DNA of 64,000 nucleotides from Histomonas meleagridis (lineage: Eukaryota; Parabasalia; Tritrichomonadida; Dientamoebidae): positions 62,001 to 126,000 of the forward strand of contig WSYJ01000086.1 in the NCBI GenBank assembly GCA_020186115.1. Direction: 5' to 3'. Below are positions 20,258 through 29,807 of this stretch, in pieces. Made by a program: the position numbers and the translations under genes. Under the pieces are notes generated by a model. That model was not told the DNA's origin. It saw nothing but the letters and a program-made list of their open reading frames with translations, and did not search any database. Positions within the stretch are counted from its first letter, which is position 1, and every line of letters starts with the position of its first letter.

Positions 20258-20512
20258 ATAATCCACTTTTTCATGCTAATAACCGTAAAAGTATGTTTTT
20301 TCAGTTCGTTTTAATCTTCAATAGCGGTTATATATATTTTTCTTTGCTTTCTTTTGATATTTTTTTGTTTGATATAAAAAACGTAAAACTTTCGAGTCTG
20401 TAGGAACCAGAGAATGTCTTAATGTGCCTTTGTTTTCATTTTGAAAAATTTAACAATTTATAAAATTATTGATAAATTTATGTGAAAAGTGGCATTCTGA
20501 ATTTGATATCAA

Positions 20513-22440
20513 ATGAAACATTTTCGAAACAGAAGAAAAATTAAAGACAATAGTGATGAAAACCTAGAAGCGTTACAGTCTATTGAACAAAGTGTATTTG
20601 AATTAAATGAAAAAAATATTGATGAATCAGTATGTTCTTTCATGACTTATTTTTCCAAAGAATATTCATATTCATATAATTTAGCTTTATGCAGATTTAT
20701 ATATTCATATTTTGTATCAAATGACAATTACAAATTATGTTTTGAATATTTAAAAATGGTTCAAAAGAAAGAGAAATTCTGAATGATTCAAATAAAAAAT
20801 CAATGATTGATATCTTTATAGATCTTCTTATTATTAATATAAAAACTCAAGGGTCAAGTTATCTTCTAGAAAAAATGCTTGAAAACAAAATGATTAGTTC
20901 GGACAAACTCAAATTCAAGAAATTACCATATTTTGTATATCTGATTGATGAAAATGATTTGTGTGATTCAGATTATTCTCTGATATCAGAAAATTATGAA
21001 GAACTATCAAAGAATGATTGAACTTCATAAGAAACTTATTAAAGAAGGAGTAAATCCAAATGAAATTGCAAAAATAATTCGAAATGATGAAATAGAAGAA
21101 CTTCAAGAAATATCATCACAAAATGATTTTGATTTTAATCAATTCATTGAACCATCACTTTATGAGAGATGTGATTTTATTAATAAAGAAGATGTTTCAT
21201 TAATTGATTATGCAGTATTTTTTGGATCAATTAAATGTTTTAGATATTTATTATTAAATTGTTATTGTAATCATGCAAAAACAGGTAAATATGCAGCTGC
21301 TGGTGGTAACTTAGAAATGATACATTTATGTGAACAAAATCATTTAAGTTTTGATGATTCATATGATTTATTAATAATGCTTCATCGGAATGATGTATTT
21401 ATTTATCTTTATGAAAATAAACTCATTTATATAAAAGATTTAACATTATTAGGTGATTTATGTATATCGCATAATAATTTTGAGATTTTCTCATTTTTAG
21501 AAAGTGAAGGAATGGAAATCAATAAATAAATGTTTATCACGGCAATTCAAACAGGTAATTTATTACTTTTAAAACACTTACTTCAAAAGATGCCTGTTAA
21601 AACTTATGTTTACGAAATTTTAACATTTTCAGGTAACGAAGAACTTTTTAATTACCTTAGAATCAATAAATATATTAAGTTTAAGTATAAAGAAGGTTTA
21701 TAACTTTTATTTATGATTGTGTATTTTCTTTGGAATTTCTTATTAATGCTAAAGATAAAATTTATTTTAATAATTTTTTATTTCAAAATAATATTTGGAA
21801 ATTATTTAAATTATTTAAAACAGCACTTATGTTAGCATCAAAAAATGGTCATACAGAAACAGTAAAATTACTTCTTGAACAAGAAGGAATTGATATTAAT
21901 GCTAAAGATATTTATTTGTTTAATTTGTGCTTTATTTTGATAATTTGATATTTCAAAATAATATTTGGAAATTATTTAAATTATTTTATACAGCACTTAT
22001 TAGAGCATCTTCAGAAGGTTATACAGAAACAGTTAAATTACTTCTTGAACAAAAAGGAATTGATATTAATGCTAAAGATATTTATTTGTTTTATTTGATG
22101 TTTTTTTCGTTCATCTAAAATATCAAAACAATATATGGAAATTATTTAAAATATTTATGTACTTATTTATGCGTCTGAAAGACGGTCTGATTTTGGCTAT
22201 ACAGAAATAGTAAAGCTACTCATTGAATAAAAAGGAATCGATATTTATGCAAAACATATTTATTTTTATGTTTTTGGATATCTAATTAATTTTTGGAAAA
22301 CATAAAAATTATTCGGCACTGCACTTGATGTAGCAACTTCAAATGTTCACAAAGAAATTAAGGAAATTCTTGATCAAAAACAAAAGAATGATGAGGAAGA
22401 AGAAGTGTATATTGAAGTCTTTGATGAAATAGATTACTAA
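20513..22440 (+). pseudogene. Decayed DUF3447/ankyrin gene
   Basis: Same architecture as the locus at 13611, but broken. Frame 20513-20782 shifts at about 20775 into 20803-21021, shifts again at about 21018 into 20996-21529, and then meets a TAA at 21527-21529, after which the same frame continues. DUF3447 text is clear (NPNEIAKIIRNDEIEEL, SLIDYAVFFGSIKCFRYLL). Spaced ankyrin units follow (TALMLASKNGHTETVKLLL and TALIRASSEGYTETVKLLL). A later unit contains an in-frame TAA (22227-22229). The last unit ends with an acidic tail and a stop at 22440. At least two frameshifts and two nonsense changes make it a pseudogene of the same family. Confidence 0.75.
21757..22317 (+). repeat. Spacer repeats in the decayed ankyrin locus
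   Basis: Spacers at 21757-21819 (63 nt), 21910-21989 (80 nt), 22080-about 22159 and 22258-22317 (60 nt) are close relatives of those at 14775-16192. They share the TTTCAAAATAATATTTGGA core and the TGG 24 nt before the next unit. Lengths vary more here than in the first locus, in keeping with decay. Confidence 0.6.
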
Positions 22441-23109
22441 ATTCTTATATTTCATAAAAATATGTTATTAAAAAAGTAATAAATGTGGTGATATTTATAG
22501 ACAAGAAGATGGATGATTTGTTATCTTAATATAATGCATTTTAAATACAAGATATGTATATATTCATCTTCACATAAAAAGAATATTTGTGTACTTCAAT
22601 CACCAACTTTAAATTTCACTGTATCTTCTTATTATTTTTATATGAAACTCATAATATTAATATCATTGATAAAGGGAGATTTGCTACTGTTATGTCAAAT
22701 GAATTACAAAATTCAAACTTAAACTTATTTATCATGCTTTCATCCAAATAATATTCAGTATATACCGGGTATACCCAAAAAGAATCTATTTACGCAAAAT
22801 ATGTACTAACTGATTTTTTTCTCAGTAAAAGTCAAAAATCTTTTTTAGACATTTGTTCCAAGTATTATCAAATTCCAGCTTCACTAAAAAAAGCGGTAAA
22901 CTCACAAAAACACTTAAAACTTTTTGAAAAGAAAATTGTGCCATTGATAGTTGTACCTTTTTTGCAAACCGATTTTAGATCACAACCAAATAAATATCAA
23001 CTTTTTGAGGAAAAAATTGTGCAATTTTGAATTACAAGTTAACACATTCAATTTCTCTATTGAAATAAAATATCTATAATTTTTCTTTAATGATCACTTC
23101 ATTTTTCTT
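22441..23109. other. Intergenic region, nothing recognised
   Basis: AT-rich gap between the decayed ankyrin locus and the F420-ligase-like gene. The 69-codon frame at 22513 has no recognisable features. Confidence 0.4.
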
Positions 23110-24312
23110 ATGAACTCTTCTCAAAGAACTGTTGGAACTGTTGTTCGTGGTATTCGTGCACCAATAATTCGCCAAGGTGATGATCTTTCTGAAATTGTTG
23201 TTGATTCAGTTCTTTCTTGTGCGAAAAGTGAAAACATTAAATTTAATAATCGTGATGTTGTAGCAATCACTGAAGCAGTTGTTGCAAAAGCGCAAGGTAA
23301 TTATGCAACAATCGATGATATTGCTGAAGATATTAAATCCAAATTCCCAACTGGTGAATTCGGAGTTGTTTTTCCAATTTTATCAAGAAATCGGTTTTCA
23401 ATCATTTTTAAAGGAATTCTTAAAGGAGCTAAAAAAGTTTACTTAATGCTTAGTTATCCATCAGATGAAGTTGGAAATGAACTTGTTCCTATTGATTTAC
23501 TAGATGAAAAACAAATAAATCCATATAGTGATGCACTTACTGAAGAACAATTTCGTGAATTATTTGGGGTTATATATCATCCATTTACTGGTGTTGATTA
23601 TATTTCATATTATAAGCAAATTGCAAAAGAAATGAATTGTGAAATTGAGATCATATTATCAAACCAAATTAAAACAATATTAACAAAAACCAAAAATGTT
23701 CTTTGTTGTGATATTCATACACGCCAAAGAACAAAGAGATTATTGAAAGCAAAAGGAGCTGAAATTATTTATGGACTTGATGATATATTAAATCATTCAA
23801 TTAATGGAAGTGGATATAATCCCGAATATGGTGTTCTTGGTTCAAACAAATCTACTGAAACTAAAATTAAATTGTTCCCAAGAGAATGTAATGAATTTGT
23901 TCATAAAGTATATGAAAAACTTCGCGAAAGAACTGGAAAAAATATTGAAGTTATGATATATGGTGACGGGGCCTTTAAAGATCCCGTTGGGAAAATATGG
24001 GAACTTGCAGATCCGATTGTTTCACCAGCTCATACTTCAGGTTTAATTGGAACGCCAAATGAAATTAAATTAAAGTATATTGCTGATAATGATTTTGGAG
24101 AATTGAAGGGCGATGAATTAAAGGAAGCAATTCAAAAATATATTTCAAACAAAGATTCCGATTTAAAGAACTCCATGACATCAATGGGTACAACCCCACG
24201 TAGATTAACTGACCTCCTTGGATCATTATGTGACCTTACAACAGGAAGTGGCGATAAAGGCACGCCAATCGTTTTAATTCAAGGATATTTCGATAATTAC
24301 TCAATGAACTAA
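23110..24312 (+). CDS. Coenzyme F420-0:L-glutamate ligase family protein (CofE-like)
   Basis: A 400-residue protein that matches the bacterial-type F420-0 gamma-glutamyl ligase family (PF01996/COG1478). Family-like blocks run VVRGIRAPIIRQGDDLSEIV near residues 11-30, AITEAVVAKAQGNYATIDDI, then FPILSRNRFS and LSYPSDEVGNELV. The C-terminal part has MIYGDGAFKDPVGKIWELAD and ends in a Gly/Thr-rich segment. Family knowledge: the archaeal enzyme adds gamma-linked glutamates to coenzyme F420 using GTP. Trichomonads are not known to make F420, so the substrate here may be different, and many fermentative bacteria carry similar orphan ligases. I infer lateral acquisition from a bacterium. No targeting sequence is obvious. 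Confidence 0.75.
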   Translation: MNSSQRTVGTVVRGIRAPIIRQGDDLSEIVVDSVLSCAKSENIKFNNRDVVAITEAVVAKAQGNYATIDDIAEDIKSKFPTGEFGVVFPILSRNRFSIIFKGILKGAKKVYLMLSYPSDEVGNELVPIDLLDEKQINPYSDALTEEQFRELFGVIYHPFTGVDYISYYKQIAKEMNCEIEIILSNQIKTILTKTKNVLCCDIHTRQRTKRLLKAKGAEIIYGLDDILNHSINGSGYNPEYGVLGSNKSTETKIKLFPRECNEFVHKVYEKLRERTGKNIEVMIYGDGAFKDPVGKIWELADPIVSPAHTSGLIGTPNEIKLKYIADNDFGELKGDELKEAIQKYISNKDSDLKNSMTSMGTTPRRLTDLLGSLCDLTTGSGDKGTPIVLIQGYFDNYSMN

Positions 24313-24686
24313 ACAATACATAATGAAAACAATTTTTTTATGAAAAATGCATAATAGTTGAACTCATAATATATACATCTATATATCAAAATCTTAGAAA
24401 TATTTTGTTTCAATATTTCAATTAATATTATCATAAATAACTATATTAAAACATTATCACACCTAAAGAATGAACAATAAATCACTAAAACAAACCAAAG
24501 AAATACCATTGGCATTCTTATTTTCTGATATATTTTCTAACATAAATTTAATATTTAAATTATCAAAATTAATAAAAATACAAATTACAACTGTAATTTC
24601 TATTATTATAAATACCGAACATATTATAACAGAAATAAACATTGTTCAAGATGTTTATTGATTAGTTTTGCCAAACAGTATTTGTT
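24313..24686. other. Intergenic region, nothing recognised
   Basis: AT-rich gap between convergent genes. A 63-codon frame at 24470-24661 is low-complexity Ile/Thr/Asn and is not supported. Confidence 0.4.
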
Positions 24687-25481
24687 TTACTCTTTCCATG
24701 TGTTACCACAATCACCGCAAGTACAAAAATTGGTCATTGGCTCATCAGCGCTTCTTGTCTGCAGTTGGTAAAAGCTAATATTTCTTGACTTGCACCTTCT
24801 GCATTGGAAGAATTCGCTTTTTGTTGCGGGCGGTTTGAAAACAGTAATCTCATTAATTGCTTCGACTCGTAATTGTTCCTTATGCTCTCTCTCAGCAGCT
24901 GTCATATAATCATCAGATGTAAATCGTGCTACAACTTCGGGTTTAAGTTCTCCAGATAATAGTCTTTCTGCAATCATTAACTCATTTTTGTTTTCCGCTC
25001 TGAGAACTTTTAAGAAGTCTGAAACTTTGTTGTTATAGTTGGGGTCTTGAGCAAATGCTTCTTCAAGTTCTTTGACAACTTGATCAAGTGGTATCTTTGG
25101 TGTAATGTGATTTGAATCAATTTTGGCTTGAAGTCTTTCTTGAAGTCTAATACGAACTTGCTTACGAGTGGATTCAGGAACTTCAGATGCAGATGGCTTT
25201 GGGGATGGCGCACGAGCAGTTAATGAACTTTTGAGAATTTCGAAAAGTTCAGCTGCTTGTTTTTTAACATTCGCGTTTTTAGGTTTAGTTTTTAATTGGG
25301 AAATAACACCTGCAATTTTTGTTGAACCTAGAGACCTTTGATCAAATTGAAAATTTTTTAATGTATCTAAATCTGCCAAAACTAAATCGGAATTCGAATC
25401 AACTTTATTTCCGTCGATGAAAGACTTTAAGCGATCACGAATTTCAATAACTTCATCTAATGTAACAGAGCAATTACTCAT
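24687..25481 (-). CDS. Transcription elongation factor TFIIS
   Basis: 264 residues with all three TFIIS domains. The N-terminal helical LW-type domain spans about 1-75. The central Pol II-binding domain lies at about 110-215 (RIRLQERLQAK, DYMTAAEREHKEQLRVEAI). The C-terminal zinc ribbon has C-x2-C and C-x2-C pairs (FQCRRCKSRN ... FCTCGDCGNTW). The ribbon contains the catalytic acidic hairpin QTRSADEPMT, here intact. TFIIS stimulates transcript cleavage by stalled RNA polymerase II in the nucleus. The length is close to the family norm. It is divergently transcribed from the M18-like gene over about 130 nt containing Myb-type motifs. Confidence 0.93.
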   Translation of the reverse strand: MSNCSVTLDEVIEIRDRLKSFIDGNKVDSNSDLVLADLDTLKNFQFDQRSLGSTKIAGVISQLKTKPKNANVKKQAAELFEILKSSLTARAPSPKPSASEVPESTRKQVRIRLQERLQAKIDSNHITPKIPLDQVVKELEEAFAQDPNYNNKVSDFLKVLRAENKNELMIAERLLSGELKPEVVARFTSDDYMTAAEREHKEQLRVEAINEITVFKPPATKSEFFQCRRCKSRNISFYQLQTRSADEPMTNFCTCGDCGNTWKE

Positions 25482-25499
25482 TTTTGTTTTGGTCCATCT

Positions 25500-25602
25500 A
25501 ACCGTTAGTAAATTGAATTAGATTCACTTTTCAAATAAAACGTAAATATTATGTGGTCGAAATAACCGTTTATTATTACCCTTTTACCCTTTGGAGCACC
25601 CC
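25500..25602. promoter_or_regulatory. Bidirectional promoter region between TFIIS and the M18-like gene
   Basis: AACCGTTA at 25500-25507 lies near the TFIIS start, AACCGTTT at 25564-25571 near the M18-like start, and GGAGCACCCC at 25593-25602 is eight nt before ATG 25610. CCCTTTTACCCTTT at about 25580-25593 resembles the CCTTT-type trichomonad core element. Confidence 0.45.
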
Positions 25603-25609
25603 AAGTAAA

Positions 25610-26767
25610 ATGGAAGAAACAAAATCATTTGTCAATCAAACTCCTACAATATTACATTGCATTGAGCAATCAAAGAAATTACTCAAAGATTCCGGATATA
25701 CTGAGTTAGATGAAAAAATTGAATGGACAACAATACCAAATAAATTTTTTGTTATTATTTCAAACAAAATCATTGCATTTAATATTTTAGGTTTAAACAA
25801 AGGTATTGTTATTACTGTAAATGGTGATTCACCAGGGTTTGAAATAAAGCCTCATTCACTCATAGTTCAAAATAATTATGAACAACTTAACTTGATTCCA
25901 CATGGCCAAGGTCTATGGTCTTCTTGGCTTGACAGAGATTTAACAATTTCAGGTAAAGTTTTTTTCAAAAAGGATGGAAAAACAAAATCCAAATTAATTC
26001 ATTGTTCCTCACCTGTAGCGTCAATTCCATCACTAGCTATACATTTACTTTCTCGTGATTGTAATTATAATCTTAAGGAACACTTCAATGCCATCATCAA
26101 TCCACATATAATTGAATCATTTCCCTTGGATTCAAATCACTCGCCTTCTTTGATGAAAATCATTTCAAAAGAATGCGAGTGTAATGTGCAGGACATTGTT
26201 GATTTCGATTTGTTTATGGTTTCGCATCAAAAGTGTTCAACGGTTGGAATTAATAACGAATTCCTTAACGGTCAACGGCTCAGCTCGTCTGTTCCAACCA
26301 TTATTGGGCTTAAGCAATTTATTGGGACAAAACCATCTCAAGGGAATTTTATTTCCTTTATTATTCATGATGGGTCAAATTATGTTAATAGTTTTAATTC
26401 GATTTTGAAGCGAATTGGAACAAAACAAAATATTTTTCGTAATTTGTTTTTTGTTCCAATAAAATGTTTTAATCAAAACAAAATCGTCGAATTTGATCAA
26501 ACTCCATTGGGAAGTGGGCCATTTTATGTTTGTAAGAACAATTTAAATAATAAAATTATCGAATTAACAATGAAAAATTCGGAAAAAGTAAATGTTGTAC
26601 ATGTCGATGAAGTTGATGAAGCAGAACAAATGGGAGCAACAGCTGTAGGCATTGGTTTTCCAGTGATCGGAATGAACTCTATAAGAGAAACAGCTGCTGT
26701 GTGCGATATAGAGAAAATAGAAAAATTGCTGAAAGTAATTTTAAGTAATGAAATTACAAATTGTTAA
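25610..26767 (+). CDS. M18 aspartyl-aminopeptidase homologue lacking metal ligands
   Basis: A 385-residue protein with the M18 fold landmarks in order: DSPGFEIKP, GLWSSWLDRDLTISGKVF, SIPSLAIHL, and near the end IGMNSIRETAAVCD. Each signature normally carrying zinc ligands is altered. The HTDSP His is Asn (NGDSP, about residue 71), the LDN Asp is replaced (EFLNGQRLSS), the DHEEIGS Glu pair is absent (HDGSNYVNS), and the SMHSIRE His is Asn (GMNSIRE). Active M18 enzymes remove acidic N-terminal residues with two zinc ions; this one is predicted to be inactive, a structural or regulatory pseudoenzyme. It is somewhat shorter than typical members (about 450-480). The earlier frame start is GTG, so ATG 25610 is preferred. 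Confidence 0.75.
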   Translation: MEETKSFVNQTPTILHCIEQSKKLLKDSGYTELDEKIEWTTIPNKFFVIISNKIIAFNILGLNKGIVITVNGDSPGFEIKPHSLIVQNNYEQLNLIPHGQGLWSSWLDRDLTISGKVFFKKDGKTKSKLIHCSSPVASIPSLAIHLLSRDCNYNLKEHFNAIINPHIIESFPLDSNHSPSLMKIISKECECNVQDIVDFDLFMVSHQKCSTVGINNEFLNGQRLSSSVPTIIGLKQFIGTKPSQGNFISFIIHDGSNYVNSFNSILKRIGTKQNIFRNLFFVPIKCFNQNKIVEFDQTPLGSGPFYVCKNNLNNKIIELTMKNSEKVNVVHVDEVDEAEQMGATAVGIGFPVIGMNSIRETAAVCDIEKIEKLLKVILSNEITNC

Positions 26768-27221
26768 AAATAAATTTTACATGAATTCTTTTTATTAAAT
26801 ACAATAAATACAAAGTTTTATTATTACAGCACAAACTGCAAAGTCCTTTTGCTCTTATCTCGATTTAATTTTAAGTTTTTAATTAGTTCAAAATTTGATT
26901 AAAATTTAGCTACTTTCTTATATTTTACAAAGTTTTAATAATATTCAAAAACATTTTATTAGATTCTTAAAAGTCACTCCCACTAAGGGTAGAAAATAAC
27001 TATTCACCATATGACGATCGACATCGAGGGAGACACTTTTTCCATCATCTACAAAAAATGGCAAACGATATGTCATCGCTGATCAACATTTACCATCCTC
27101 AATCACTTGCATAACCATTTATCCAAATTACGATCCAAATTCTCTCATATTTACTTACGATACATATTTCATATATAATATTTTTATTCATTACACATAA
27201 AATGATTTACAAACACTTTCA
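26768..27221. other. Intergenic region with a GC-richer island
   Basis: AT-rich flanks surround about 26975-27140, which is noticeably richer in G and C (contains GACGATCGACATCGAGGGAG). It has no long ORF and no family match. It could be a noncoding RNA or relic coding sequence; nothing decides between them. Confidence 0.3.
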
Positions 27222-28739
27222 TTACATGTTTTGTTGGTATCCATAAAATTGCGGATTTCCACTTTGCGGGTTATTATTCACTTGTTGTCCCTTCTGCACT
27301 GGCTTCACCACGCACGACTTCACTGTTCTTGTTTGCACCGGCCTCAGCTGGTATGGCTGCGGCTGTTGCAGTGGCGCTGGCATAATTGTGAAGCTTGGCA
27401 TTTGCTGCGCTTGTACTCTTACCGGGAACGATTGGAATCTTTTTGTTGTTCGCACCACTTGTGCCTGTTGCGGCGGCGGTGGTGGCGTCGGGTTAAATGT
27501 TGGCAACATCAAAAAGCTTTGGAAAAATGGCTGAGGCAATGCCTGTTGCTGTTGCTGTTGTTGCTGAAGCATTTGCTGTTGGTTTTGTAATTCGATATTT
27601 TTGCTCATGTTTATGTTCATATTAATATTCGCGTTGGCGTTGTTGTTCGGAATGATGCTCGTGGATGTGCCCGTGGGCTTTAGTTTCGCCTTGGAGCCAC
27701 ACGTTGGAGGTACGTATAGCCATAACGTGAATTTGTTATCGCCTTCATATAACAAGATGTAATAGTTGTGGTTACTTGACTTACGCATTTGTATTCTTTG
27801 CACATTTTGATGCTGATATTGTAATCGAGAGATCTCACAGCGGCGTTTAACATCATAGATAACAATGATCGTTTCTTCGCTGTCTTGATCTAATAAAATA
27901 CAAAATAAATTGCCGTCAGTGGATAAACTTCGAATAGGTTCTTCAACCTCATAAATTTTGTTGCCGGTTTTGGCTAGAAAAACACTGGCTGAGTAATTAC
28001 TATATGAGATATAATGCGTCCATTGAGAATTACAGACAATATGCGTGCAATCATTGACATTAATTGTGGAATCAAGTTCACGCGAACGAAGGGAGTACGT
28101 TAAAATATTGCTATCGGCTGTAAGGAAAAGTGACACGCAGGCACGGTTAGGTACACAAACATCAATAATAGGACTAGGTGTAAATGCAAAGTCTTTATAT
28201 TGGCCACGGTCAAGAGTGAAAACAGTGGCTTTGTTTTGAAATTGAATAATTAAATGATTATCAGATGTATGAAGTGAAATAATGGGATCGCTAGTGGCTA
28301 ACAAATCAACCCAAACATTATGCTCTCTGGAATATTGTTTAAGTGAATTATTATCAAAAAGAGTGATTAAATCATTATTACAAGTTGGAATAAATTTGCT
28401 TAAAGTAAGTTCAGGTTGAGGAAATTTAAGATTGGTAGGATTATTGCTGGTAGGAACATTAAAAATATAGATCTCCTTTGGACATCCAACAAAAAAATAT
28501 AGATGAGTTGGATGGAAATGATAATCAACAACTTCATCTCTCATATCAATGAAGTTATGAAGGGAAATTGATGATTTGGCTTTGATATTTGAAGTTATGG
28601 AAAATTTTGGTAGTTTTAATTCAGGTTCTTTTAGAAGGGAAATCTTTTTGTTGAGTTCATCAAGTTCATTGATTTCTTCTTGTATTAGAGAATATAGCTT
28701 TTCCACGTCATTTGGAAAACATGGAATGCTGAAGCACAT
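27222..28739 (-). CDS. Beta-propeller-like protein with Gln/Pro-rich tail
   Basis: 505 residues, not assigned to a named family. Residues 1-35 form a short coiled coil (LIQEEINELDELNKKISLL). Residues about 60-350 are beta-rich with repeated blade-like segments (HLYFFVGCPKEIYIFNV, NLFCILLDQDSEETIIVIYD), suggesting a WD40-like propeller without clean WD motifs. From about 360 the protein is low-complexity: Asn, a long Gln run, then Pro/Gln. It looks like a scaffold, possibly RNA- or chromatin-associated, but this is only a composition-based impression. The ATG at 28739 is well placed. The antisense frames over the Gln tract are artefacts. Confidence 0.6.
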   Translation of the reverse strand: MCFSIPCFPNDVEKLYSLIQEEINELDELNKKISLLKEPELKLPKFSITSNIKAKSSISLHNFIDMRDEVVDYHFHPTHLYFFVGCPKEIYIFNVPTSNNPTNLKFPQPELTLSKFIPTCNNDLITLFDNNSLKQYSREHNVWVDLLATSDPIISLHTSDNHLIIQFQNKATVFTLDRGQYKDFAFTPSPIIDVCVPNRACVSLFLTADSNILTYSLRSRELDSTINVNDCTHIVCNSQWTHYISYSNYSASVFLAKTGNKIYEVEEPIRSLSTDGNLFCILLDQDSEETIIVIYDVKRRCEISRLQYQHQNVQRIQMRKSSNHNYYILLYEGDNKFTLWLYVPPTCGSKAKLKPTGTSTSIIPNNNANANINMNINMSKNIELQNQQQMLQQQQQQQQALPQPFFQSFLMLPTFNPTPPPPPQQAQVVRTTKRFQSFPVRVQAQQMPSFTIMPAPLQQPQPYQLRPVQTRTVKSCVVKPVQKGQQVNNNPQSGNPQFYGYQQNM

Positions 28740-28825
28740 TGAATTTAAGCCGATTCCACTTTTACAATTGATTTTAATCGTTTTATATTTTTCCTAAAAA
28801 TGGCCATTTATTTTGGTCCTTGTTT

Positions 28826-29761
28826 ATGAACACTTTCTTGTCTATTCAGAGTTCAATTCTTGAATCTTTTATCAAGGAAGGTTCAGTTTCATTAAAGTAT
28901 TTTACACCAACAGGAGAATTCCTAATTAAAACCAATAAAAAATTTGAATTAATTTCGTTATATGGAAATTTCGTAAATAAAGTAGGAAGATCCATCCTCA
29001 CAATAAATCCAGAAGAAAGTAAATTTACATTTACACCTAACATTTCTTTTAAACCTTCGTTTTCAATCCAATCAATTGCAATTCAAAATAATGAGAAATT
29101 ATGGCTTTTTGAACAAAATGTCCCTATGATGTATAAAAATTCTTTGATTGTTTTTAATGGGATCAAAACAAAACAATCATATTCCATCTCCACAAAAATT
29201 TCTCACCCGTTTAAATATAAAGCAACATCTTTTGAAACAATAGGCATCATAGGTCCTCTTTGTTCTATTACTATAAGTATTAACAATCCTAAATTTAATA
29301 TTATTTCATCTTTTCAACCTCAATCTGTAATATTTCAAGTTAATACTAAACATCAATTAAGGGATAAAATTCCCACAGAATTTTTCGGGAAAATTGACAT
29401 TTTTGATAAGAAAATTAAATCATTTCAATTAGCCACAACATCAAAATATTCTATTTTTGAACTTGGAGCCCTTTATGACCCCTCAAAACATGCATTTTCA
29501 AGTAAATTCGGCGCTTGTTTTCCGTTTGCTAACTTTGGTTTTGAATTTGATTCACATAAAAAAAATCATTTCAAAACGGGCGTTTCATTTAATTATAAAG
29601 ATGTTGACATTATATTAAGTACCAAAGACATTTCTTTGTTCCGTCTCTCTGCCTCTGTTTCACTGGGAGACAACACTTTCACATCTGGCATTCAGTACGA
29701 TAGAAACGGTTCACAAAAGCCACTTTTTGAGTTCTCAGCTTTACTCACGAACCCAAACTGA
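28826..29761 (+). CDS. Possible outer-membrane beta-barrel protein of the hydrogenosome
   Basis: 311 residues of mostly short alternating hydrophobic/polar strands, with few helices and no signal peptide. Examples are FELGALYDPSKHAFSSKFGA, FGFEFDSH, FKTGVSFNYKDVDIILS and a final strand ending in FSALLTNPN. Strand periodicity, length and a hydrophobic C-terminal strand fit the VDAC/Tom40-type barrel proteins of mitochondrion-related organelles. I cannot name the family from sequence alone. If correct, it would transport metabolites or proteins across the hydrogenosomal outer membrane, partnering with the inner carrier at 44598. ATG 28826 is preferred over TTG 28820. Confidence 0.4.
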   Translation: MNTFLSIQSSILESFIKEGSVSLKYFTPTGEFLIKTNKKFELISLYGNFVNKVGRSILTINPEESKFTFTPNISFKPSFSIQSIAIQNNEKLWLFEQNVPMMYKNSLIVFNGIKTKQSYSISTKISHPFKYKATSFETIGIIGPLCSITISINNPKFNIISSFQPQSVIFQVNTKHQLRDKIPTEFFGKIDIFDKKIKSFQLATTSKYSIFELGALYDPSKHAFSSKFGACFPFANFGFEFDSHKKNHFKTGVSFNYKDVDIILSTKDISLFRLSASVSLGDNTFTSGIQYDRNGSQKPLFEFSALLTNPN

Positions 29762-29807
29762 ATTAAACATATGTCGGAAACATGTTTTAGTAAAACTATT
29801 TAATTCA

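Noticed and set aside
27231-27590. 119-codon Leu-rich antisense ORF
   Set aside because: Shadow of the Gln/Pro-rich tail of the gene on the other strand.
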